Shown: piece after piece, positions 1-5,279 of the stretch
Layout of the letters: each line of letters begins with the position of its first letter
Position numbering within the stretch: the stretch's first letter is position 1
Assembly: GCA_020847555.1 (NCBI GenBank)
Contig: JADLBT010000037.1
Location: 1-6,473 of the forward strand
Direction: 5' to 3'
From: Gemmataceae bacterium
GTDB lineage: Bacteria > Planctomycetota > Planctomycetia > Gemmatales > Gemmataceae
Length of the DNA stretch: 6,473 nt
Translations under genes and position numbers: made by a program
Notes under the pieces: model-generated
The model's input: the letters and a program-made list of their open reading frames with translations, nothing else
What the model was told of the DNA's origin: nothing
Database searches by the model: none

Positions 1-11
1 AATCGTGTTCC

Positions 12-16
12 GGGAG
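12..16 (+). promoter_or_regulatory. Ribosome binding site of the small plus-strand ORF
   Basis: GGGAG lies seven bases before the ATG at 24. This is a good Shine-Dalgarno match at a normal distance and is the main reason for choosing that start. It stands out because galE, and to a lesser degree the ABC ATPase gene, have poor sites in this same window. Confidence 0.45.
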
Positions 17-23
17 AATTGGA

Positions 24-194
24 ATGGACGGCCAGGACAGGTCGGAACACCCGACGAGAGATGGGCAGGCTGAGCGGCCCCCGCAGATCCGCAGGCAGGG
101 GCCGACGACCCGTGCTTATCGGGAGGTGGTCATCCGCAACGGGGTGTTCGTCCGGCGGAAGCGGCGCCCGGTGCGCCGCGCCGCCGCCGGGTGA
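24..194 (+). CDS. Small Arg-rich hypothetical protein (56 aa)
   Basis: This short frame runs from ATG at 24 to TGA at 192-194 and encodes 56 residues beginning MDGQDRSEHP and ending RRKRRPVRRAAAG. I do not recognise the family. The first half is polar and low in complexity. The second half contains a hydrophobic beta-like stretch, AYREVVIRNGVFVRR (residues 31-45), followed by a very basic tail. Support comes from the GGGAG site seven bases upstream and from third positions that are almost all G or C after about codon 33. It is the only gene candidate on the plus strand and converges on galE, with 36 bp between the stop codons. The basic tail could suit nucleic acid or membrane contact, but that is a guess. 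A longer overlapping frame starting with TTG at 19 has a less protein-like composition. Chance occurrence is a real possibility in DNA this GC-rich. Confidence 0.45.
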   Translation: MDGQDRSEHPTRDGQAERPPQIRRQGPTTRAYREVVIRNGVFVRRKRRPVRRAAAG

Positions 195-235
195 GCGGCG
201 CAGGGACGGCCCGCCGGTGGGGACGGCGGCTCACC
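190..235. terminator. Possible bidirectional terminator between convergent genes
   Basis: GGTGAGC (190-196) and GCTCACC (229-235) form a seven-base inverted repeat that spans both stop codons: TGA of the plus-strand small ORF at 192-194 and TGA of galE on the minus strand at 231-233. The 32 bases between can form a further short CCGCC/GGCGG stem (211-215 with 225-229). There is no T-run on either side, so intrinsic termination is not well supported. The location between convergent stops is the main argument. Confidence 0.22.
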
Positions 236-1217
236 GATCCTTGTAGCCGCGCGGGTGGGTGCGGTGCCAGTTCCAGGCCGTCGCGACGATCCCGCGCAGG
301 TCCGTGTAGCGCGGCCGCCAGCCGAGGTCGCGCTGGATCTGTGCCGACGCCGCGACCAGTTCCGGCGGGTCGCCCTCACGGCGCGGCCCTTCCTGGACCG
401 GCACCGGCTTGCCCGTCACTTCCTCGACGGTCCGGATCACCTCGCGCACGCTGTACCCACGACCGATGCCGAGGTTGTAGCGCCAAGCGCTCCCCGGTCC
501 GAGGCGCTCCAGCGCCAGCAGGTGCGCCTCGGCCAAGTCATCGACGTGGATGTAGTCGCGGATGCAGGTGCCGTCCGGGGTCGGGTAGTCGGTGCCGAAC
601 ACCTCGAGGTGCGGCCGCTGCCCCGTCGCCGCCTGGATCACCAGCGGGATCAGGTGCGTCTCGGGCGTGTGGTCCTCGCCGATGGTGCCGTCGGCGGCGG
701 CGCCGGAGGCGTTGAAGTAACGCAGCGCCGCTACCCCCCACCCGTAGGCGCGGGCGTAATCGGCCAGCACCTTCTCGACCGTCAACTTGCTCATGCCGTA
801 GGGGTTGATCGGCTGCTGCGGGGTCTCCTCGGTGATTGGCATCGTCGCCGGTACGCCGAAGGTCGCCGCCGTGCTGGAGAAGACGAACCGGCCGATGTTG
901 TGGCGGCGCAGGCACTCGAGCAGGCCGAGGGTGTTGACGACGTTGTTCTGCCAGTACTTCGCCGGCTCGCGCATCGACTCGCCGACAAAGGTCGAGGCGG
1001 CGAAGTGGACGACCGCCTCGATACGGCGATCGACGAGAACGTGATCGAGGCGGTGGATCTCGCCCAGGTCGCCCTGCACGAACCGATCGGCCGGGACGGC
1101 GGCGCGGTGGCCGAACGAGAGGTTATCGTAGACCCACACGTCATGGCCGCGGGCCAGGAACAGCTTGACGGCGTGGCTGCCGATGTACCCGGCTCCGCCG
1201 GTGACGAGGATGCGCAT
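231..1217 (-). CDS. galE: UDP-glucose 4-epimerase
   Basis: Cytoplasmic NAD-dependent epimerase that interconverts UDP-glucose and UDP-galactose (Leloir pathway and supply of galactose for surface glycans). The 328 residues match the usual length of about 330-340. The N-terminal Rossmann motif GGAGYIGS is at 7-14, followed by VYDNLSFGH (29-37), where an acidic residue contacts the adenine ribose. Ser/Thr of the catalytic set are in FSSTAATFG (113-121), and the catalytic YxxxK is Tyr140-Gly-Met-Ser-Lys144. ALRYFNASGA (164-173) and GTCIRDYIHVDDLAEAH (216-232) are classic short-chain epimerase signatures, the latter in the substrate-binding part. The ATG at 1217 places the Rossmann strand at once, as in the family. 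The upstream sequence (accaccATG) has no Shine-Dalgarno, and a strong palindrome begins only 13 bases upstream. A related sugar epimerase specificity (UDP-GlcNAc or UDP-Gal) cannot be excluded by eye, but overall similarity points to GalE. Confidence 0.95.
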   Translation of the reverse strand: MRILVTGGAGYIGSHAVKLFLARGHDVWVYDNLSFGHRAAVPADRFVQGDLGEIHRLDHVLVDRRIEAVVHFAASTFVGESMREPAKYWQNNVVNTLGLLECLRRHNIGRFVFSSTAATFGVPATMPITEETPQQPINPYGMSKLTVEKVLADYARAYGWGVAALRYFNASGAAADGTIGEDHTPETHLIPLVIQAATGQRPHLEVFGTDYPTPDGTCIRDYIHVDDLAEAHLLALERLGPGSAWRYNLGIGRGYSVREVIRTVEEVTGKPVPVQEGPRREGDPPELVAASAQIQRDLGWRPRYTDLRGIVATAWNWHRTHPRGYKDR

Positions 1218-1230
1218 GGTGGTAGTAATG

Positions 1231-1301
1231 AAAGCCCACGGGTCGCGCCCCGTGGGTCAAGTCCCCGGCACCCCACCCACGGGGCGCGACCCGTGGGCTT
1301 T
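1231..1301. repeat. Double palindrome, perfect 27-bp inverted repeat (CCCACGGG family, copy 1)
   Basis: Bases 1231-1257 are the exact reverse complement of 1275-1301, separated by 17 bases (1258-1274). Each arm is itself a palindrome: CCCACGGG-TCGCGC-CCCGTGGG at 1235-1256 and CCCACGGG-GCGCGA-CCCGTGGG at 1276-1297. The outer ends carry AAAG and CTTT. The DNA or RNA can therefore fold either as one 27-bp hairpin or as two 8-bp hairpins with six-base loops. It fills most of the 104-bp gap after the ABC ATPase stop (1322) and before galE (1217). A terminator, with CTTT after the stem on the minus strand, or a REP-like dispersed element are the likely explanations. It looks like two family copies placed head to head. 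Confidence 0.85.
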
Positions 1302-1321
1302 TCCGCTCTTTCCTGATCCCT

Positions 1322-2254
1322 TTAGTTTGTGATACCCTTCGTGATGCCCATGAACACGTCTTCCAGGTCGATCTCCTCTTCCTTCAGCGTCTTGAGCTTG
1401 AAGCTGTTCTTGACGAGCAGGTCGGCGATGAAGCTGCCGTCGGAGACGCCCTCGTGCAGGGTGACGAGCATCGAGTCGTCCTCCTTGATCTCGACCGTAT
1501 CGACGTCCGGGTGGGCGTCGAGCTGCTCCTTGGCGAGCAGCGTCAGGTTGTTCCCGACCGCCACGCGCATGACGTGCCGCTGGCGCACCTGCTTGATGGC
1601 GGACTCGACGTCGCCGTCGAACAGCAGCTTGCCGCGCTCGATGATGCCGATCTTGTTGCAGATGTCGGCCAGCTCGGGCAGGATGTGGCTGGACACGAGG
1701 ATCGTCTTGCCCATGCTGCGCAGCTCCTTGAGCAGGCCGCGCATCTCGATGCGGGCGCGCGGGTCGAGGCCGCTGGCCGGCTCGTCGAGGAGCAACACCT
1801 GCGGCTCGTGGTGGAGGACGCGGGCCAGACCGAGGCGCTGCGTCATGCCGCGCGACAGGCTCGTCACCAGGGCGTCGCGCTTGTAGCCGAGGTCCACCAG
1901 TTCGAGCACCTGATCGCATTTCCTGCGCCGCTCCGGTCCCTTGATGCGGTACGCGGCCGCGAAGAACTCCAGGTACTCGATCACCTTCATGTCGTCGTAG
2001 ACGCCGAAGAAGTCCGGCATGTAGCCGATGACGCGGCGAATCTCCTTCGCCCCGTTGTAGATCGAGTACCCGCACACCGTGGCCTCGCCCCACGTCGGGT
2101 TGAGCAGGGTCGCCAGGATGCGCATCGTCGTGGTCTTGCCGGCCCCGTTCGGGCCGATGAACCCGTATACGTCCCCCTTCTCCAGCCTGAGCGTCAGCCG
2201 GTCGAGGGCGTACAGATCGCCGTACATCTTCGTCAGGTCGCGCGTCTCGATCAT
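1322..2254 (-). CDS. ABC transporter ATP-binding protein (ABC-2 / drug-export type)
   Basis: Cytoplasmic ATPase of about 310 residues that would power an ABC-2-type exporter or membrane-remodelling complex (CcmA/GldA-like group). Visible motifs are Walker A GPNGAGKTT (34-42), signature LSRGMTQR (133-140, in place of LSGGQ), Walker B VLLLDEP (153-159), D-loop SGLD (161-164) and switch His190 in SSH. The usual Q-loop glutamine is replaced: the segment reads IGYMPDFFGVYDDM (77-90), with Asp81 where Gln is expected. A C-terminal domain of about 90 residues follows (about 220-310), as in export-type ATPases. I chose the ATG at 2254 because MIETRDLTKMYG is the normal start of the fold. The open frame continues further upstream to 2476, but that part crosses the intergenic palindrome and overlaps the preceding gene. 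An AGGGA lies about ten bases upstream, a weak ribosome site. No permease is in the window, and the substrate is unknown. Confidence 0.93.
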   Translation of the reverse strand: MIETRDLTKMYGDLYALDRLTLRLEKGDVYGFIGPNGAGKTTTMRILATLLNPTWGEATVCGYSIYNGAKEIRRVIGYMPDFFGVYDDMKVIEYLEFFAAAYRIKGPERRRKCDQVLELVDLGYKRDALVTSLSRGMTQRLGLARVLHHEPQVLLLDEPASGLDPRARIEMRGLLKELRSMGKTILVSSHILPELADICNKIGIIERGKLLFDGDVESAIKQVRQRHVMRVAVGNNLTLLAKEQLDAHPDVDTVEIKEDDSMLVTLHEGVSDGSFIADLLVKNSFKLKTLKEEEIDLEDVFMGITKGITN

Positions 2255-2301
2255 GGGTGATGAGTCCCTGGGTGGTAGGAGTCGGTGGTTGGTGAACGTC
2301 C

Positions 2302-2338
2302 AAAGCCCACGGGACACAGCCCGTGGACCCTGGGGCTT
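2302..2338. repeat. Intergenic palindrome (CCCACGGG family, copy 2)
   Basis: AAAGCCCACGGG (2302-2313), loop ACACAG (2314-2319) and CCCGTGG (2320-2326) form a 7-bp stem with a six-base loop. The right side is slightly decayed: after ACCC the outer GGGGCTT appears at 2332-2338, still able to pair with AAGCCC on the left. It lies 26 bp after the stop of the 830-aa gene (2365) and 47 bp before the ABC ATPase start. On the transcribed strand the stem ends in GCTTTG, which is only a weak U-tract for an intrinsic terminator. Confidence 0.7.
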
Positions 2339-2364
2339 CCCCGACCACGAACCCTCCCCCCGTC

Positions 2365-4857
2365 TTACCGCTTTACTCGTGTGACCGGGAGAAACACCCG
2401 GACGTAGGTGTCCTGCCGCATGGTGGCGTTCAGGGCCGGCCGCTCCTGGTCGCCGCCCGGGATGGCGCCAAGCCACAGGTTTGTCGGCGCCCGGCCGTCG
2501 GCCCGGCCGGCCTCGCGCGGCACGCGGCCGACGAGGATGGCCTCGCGCACCACCCCGTCGCGGTCCGGCCGCTCTTCCGTCAGCCGCCAGCTCTGGTCCA
2601 GCAATCGCTGGGCGTGGTTGCGCGCCCGCCGCTGCTGCGGGTCGGCCTTCTCGTGGAACATCAGCTCCTTCACCACCAGCCCCGGCTCGTAGGGTCCGCC
2701 CGGCAGCATGTCGTCCGGGTCGCCGAACTGGCGAACCTTCTCCCCCACCACGATGCGCCCCGACACCCAGTCGTTGAAGCTCATGCCGCGCAGCTTCTGC
2801 TGCGCCACGTCCACTGCTCTCCCTGGCAGGCAGTCCTCGTTGAGCGGATACCAGCGGGCGCCGTAGAGGATGGCGCAGTTCTGCAGCTCGAACGGCAGGT
2901 TGCTCTTGATTTTGCCGAACAGCTGCCGATCGGGGTGGTCCGGGTCAAACTCCAGTTTCGCCTCGAACGGCAGCGCCTTGAGGGGCGCATCCCAGCAGGC
3001 GGTGAAGGATTTCGTCGTCCACACCGGGATCGGCACGTCGCGCAGGCCGGCCGCCTCCGGCTCGTAGGTGTAGGTGCGCATGAACAGGCTTTGCGACCGC
3101 TGTCGGCCGGACGCGCCCATGCCGGCCGTCTCGGGCCGCCCCAGCCAGGTGACCAGTGCCGGCGGAGCCGCGTCCTTCGCCGCCTTCGGGCCGCCAGCGG
3201 CGCGCGGGAAGACCGGCTCGATGCCGATCGTGTAACTCTGGATGCGTGGGCTGAGGATCGTGAACCAGGTCGTCCCGTAGGCGTGCGCCGATCGCGGCGC
3301 CAGATCCTTGTTCAGGTCGGTGCGCAGATCGAGATCGACGAGATCAACCTTGTTGACTTTCAGGTCGCGGCCCTTGACTGCGTAGGCGGTGAAGTACGCC
3401 GCCAGGCTGATCGTCAGTACCACCGCCGGGAACGTGATCCACGTCAATTCGAGGCGCTTGAACACCTTCTTGAGCAGCAGATAGTCGAACGGCCCGACGA
3501 CGAGGATGTACAGCAGGATGAACAGAGCGACCCAGCCGAACGAGATTGGCGGCGTGTCGAATTTGTCCAGCTCCTGTTGCAGGTGGGTGGTCAGGTCGTC
3601 GCCGACCCACGCGCCGCGCGGGTTGAACCCGCCCGGCCCCGGCTGGTCGCGCTGGGTGACGACGCGCGGCGCGAGCTTGCGCAGCGCGGCGGCCCAGAAG
3701 TCCGGCGCCCCCTTCCACCGGAACTGCCCCTTGTTGTCCGGCTTGAAGTGGTCCGACGCGACGTCGAACGCCAGCACCGTCACGCTCCCCAGGCCGTGGG
3801 GCGTGCGCACGATGAGCGGCGCTTCCACCTGCTGCTGGACCTCCTTGCCGTCCGGTCCTCGGCGTTTGACCACGCCCGGCTCGCGCGCCTCGACCTCGAC
3901 TCCGTCCGGGATCCGCAGCAGAGCGGTGCGGACGGACTCGCCCAGGCGCAGGAACGGCTTCTTCTCGGCCACCCCGGACCAGTTTTGCAGGCTGAAGAGG
4001 CGCTTGAACTCGACCTGCTGGTCGGCGGGCAGGACGTCCGGCAGGGCCGGCTGCCAGGCGTCGCGGTCAGTCAGCAGCTGGCGCAGCAGATCCTGGTTCT
4101 TCCAGTCGGTGCTCACGACCAGCCGGCCGCCGTGCCGCACCCAGCTCGCCAGCGCCTCGAGCCGGGTCTTGTCCTTCCCCAGTGCCTCCAGGAAGCCCTT
4201 GTTGTTGCCGGTCAGGACGACCAGATCGACCGGACTGTACCCGTACCAGCGTGTCGGCAGGCGCGCCACGTCGTCCTCGTGGGCGAGGTGGCGCGGGTTG
4301 GTCTGCTCGGCCTTCGGGTTGCCGGTCAGCTGGAGGAGGGCCTGGTAGACGGCGTCGAGCCGGCCGCCGAGGGTGAGGTAGAGGGACTCGTTGAGGGCGA
4401 GGGCCGCGAACCCGTCGGCGCTGGCCGTCGCCTCGGTGCCCGCGGCCCGCAGCGTCACGCGCACGTTCGGGTTCATGGCCGCGGGCTTCGTGTAGCCGAT
4501 GACGTTGAACCGCGGCCCCTTCTCGGTGGCGATGCGAAAGCGCTGCGGGAAGACGTTGGGAACCTCGTCGCTATCGACCGTCTCGATGTGCAGCTCGCCC
4601 TCGGCCGTCCTGTCGAGGCGGACAGGCAGGGTGACCTGGCCGTCGGGTGCGGCGACCAGGGTGACGTGGACCGGCACCCACAGCCCGGGCTTGAAGGTGC
4701 CGGCCGGGTCGGCCTGTGCCGAGCCCTGGAAGCCGATGCGCACCTTCTCGATCTTGACCCGCAGTGGCGGAAGCTGCTGCGGTTGCTGCGCGGCGCAGGG
4801 AGAGGCGAGCGCCAGGGCGGCCGCACAGGCCAGGTAGGTGAGGGCCGGATAGCGCAT
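2365..4857 (-). CDS. Exported membrane-anchored protein with GATase1-like segment (830 aa)
   Basis: Function unknown. The protein starts with a signal peptide (basic MRYP, hydrophobic core 5-19, probable cleavage after PCAA at 20-23). A beta-rich region of about 180 residues follows. The stretch about 207-260 (YSPVDLVVLTGN, then LEALASWVRHGGRLVVSTDW) looks like the class I glutamine-amidotransferase-like fold seen in several large membrane proteins. No cysteine occurs between residues 22 and 620, so amidotransferase catalysis is unlikely. Two membrane helices are at about 439-458 (ISFGWVALFILLYILVVGPF) and 472-494, joined by a short basic loop DYLLLKKVFKRLE. A long, probably extracytoplasmic C-terminal domain rich in beta structure follows. 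The ATG at 4857 is fixed by the signal peptide and a GAGGA six bases upstream. Its order before an ABC ATPase suggests an accessory role in a GldG-like or ABC-2 export complex, but this is inference from neighbourhood and fold only. Confidence 0.88.
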   Translation of the reverse strand: MRYPALTYLACAAALALASPCAAQQPQQLPPLRVKIEKVRIGFQGSAQADPAGTFKPGLWVPVHVTLVAAPDGQVTLPVRLDRTAEGELHIETVDSDEVPNVFPQRFRIATEKGPRFNVIGYTKPAAMNPNVRVTLRAAGTEATASADGFAALALNESLYLTLGGRLDAVYQALLQLTGNPKAEQTNPRHLAHEDDVARLPTRWYGYSPVDLVVLTGNNKGFLEALGKDKTRLEALASWVRHGGRLVVSTDWKNQDLLRQLLTDRDAWQPALPDVLPADQQVEFKRLFSLQNWSGVAEKKPFLRLGESVRTALLRIPDGVEVEAREPGVVKRRGPDGKEVQQQVEAPLIVRTPHGLGSVTVLAFDVASDHFKPDNKGQFRWKGAPDFWAAALRKLAPRVVTQRDQPGPGGFNPRGAWVGDDLTTHLQQELDKFDTPPISFGWVALFILLYILVVGPFDYLLLKKVFKRLELTWITFPAVVLTISLAAYFTAYAVKGRDLKVNKVDLVDLDLRTDLNKDLAPRSAHAYGTTWFTILSPRIQSYTIGIEPVFPRAAGGPKAAKDAAPPALVTWLGRPETAGMGASGRQRSQSLFMRTYTYEPEAAGLRDVPIPVWTTKSFTACWDAPLKALPFEAKLEFDPDHPDRQLFGKIKSNLPFELQNCAILYGARWYPLNEDCLPGRAVDVAQQKLRGMSFNDWVSGRIVVGEKVRQFGDPDDMLPGGPYEPGLVVKELMFHEKADPQQRRARNHAQRLLDQSWRLTEERPDRDGVVREAILVGRVPREAGRADGRAPTNLWLGAIPGGDQERPALNATMRQDTYVRVFLPVTRVKR

Positions 4858-4863
4858 GGTTGG

Positions 4864-4868
4864 TCCTC
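4864..4868 (-). promoter_or_regulatory. Ribosome binding site of the 830-aa gene
   Basis: On the minus strand, GAGGA is followed by CCAACC and then the ATG at 4857. This is the best-placed Shine-Dalgarno among the minus-strand genes here. It lies in the 42-bp gap after the MazG-like stop, which fits translation from a shared transcript. Confidence 0.6.
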
Positions 4869-4899
4869 GTTGGGTCGCCAGGCCGCAAGCGGCAGGAAA

Positions 4900-5199
4900 T
4901 CACGGTTTCTCCGCCTGGTCGCAGACGCACGGAACCTCGCCGCAGCCGGGGCAGCCGCCGCCGTACTTCGCCCGCACCGCCGCTTCCAGATCGACGCCGA
5001 CGCCGTTCGCCAGGGTCGCCAGCCAGGCGAGGACGTCGGCGAACTCCGCCGACTGCTCCGCGGGGGTGCCGCCGCGCAGCGCCGCCGCCAGCTCGCCGAC
5101 CTCCTCCATGAACCACATGAAGGTGCCCTCGACGCCGCGCCGACTGTCCTTGTCGCCGTAGGTGGCGCGGATCACCTGCTGCAGCTGTGCGAGCGTCAT
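4900..5199 (-). CDS. MazG-like nucleotide pyrophosphohydrolase with Cys-rich tail
   Basis: Small all-alpha NTP pyrophosphohydrolase (99 residues). The family hydrolyses (d)NTPs to the monophosphate and pyrophosphate using Mg2+, as housecleaning of non-canonical or excess nucleotides. The metal-binding motif is visible: Glu32, Glu33 and Glu36 in MEEVGEL (31-37), with a second acidic set in EFADVLAW (52-59), Glu52 and Asp55. GTFMWF before the motif and the helical spacing fit the single-domain MazG/MazG-like group, much shorter than the two-domain E. coli MazG. After the fold comes CPGCGEVPCVC (83-93), four cysteines in a C-x2-C-x4-C-x-C pattern, possibly a metal knuckle. I prefer the ATG at 5199 (MTLAQLQQVIR), preceded by a G-rich tract. 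A GTG at 5211 would add four residues, MGGT. A copy of the palindromic repeat lies upstream, and the 830-aa gene follows after 42 bp. The actual substrate is unknown. Confidence 0.88.
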   Translation of the reverse strand: MTLAQLQQVIRATYGDKDSRRGVEGTFMWFMEEVGELAAALRGGTPAEQSAEFADVLAWLATLANGVGVDLEAAVRAKYGGGCPGCGEVPCVCDQAEKP

Positions 5200-5238
5200 C
5201 GTCCCCCCCACCAGGGGTCACGAAGCAGAGTCAACTTT

Positions 5239-5270
5239 GAAAACCCACGGGTGGTGTCTCGTGGGCTTTC
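5239..5270. repeat. Intergenic palindrome with terminator features (CCCACGGG family, copy 3)
   Basis: CCCACGGG (5244-5251), loop TGGTGT (5252-5257) and CTCGTGGG (5258-5265) repeat the family pattern, with one imperfect pair near the loop. GAAA (5239-5242) and TTTC (5267-5270) extend the stem across a single mismatch. Just outside, GCAGAG (5225-5230) and CTCTGC (5271-5276) form another inverted pair. On the minus strand the stem CCCACG/CGTGGG is followed by TTTTC and lies ten bases after the stop of the gluzincin-TPR gene. This is the copy that looks most like an intrinsic terminator for that gene. Confidence 0.65.
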
Positions 5271-5279
5271 CTCTGCCCC

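Noticed and set aside
19..246. A 75-codon plus-strand frame starting with TTG at 19
   Set aside because: Its composition is Arg/Gly/Ser-rich without protein-like pattern, and it runs over the galE stop. The overlapping ATG-24 frame has a better start and ribosome site.
1231..1301. CRISPR repeats or insertion-sequence ends
   Set aside because: There is no regular spacing of direct repeats, no transposase and no target duplication. The units are self-palindromes at gene ends.
255..1316. A 353-codon open frame on the plus strand
   Set aside because: It is antisense to galE, which has unmistakable family motifs, and it runs through the intergenic inverted repeat.
2255..2476. N-terminal extension of the ABC ATPase to 2476
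   Set aside because: The extension overlaps the 3' end of the 830-aa gene and translates the palindrome. ABC ATPases of this type begin at MIETRDLTK.
5200..5238. Promoter for the MazG-like gene (TTGACT on the minus strand at 5229-5234)
   Set aside because: The -35-like hexamer is good, but no -10-like sequence is found 16-18 bases downstream, where the DNA is G-rich.
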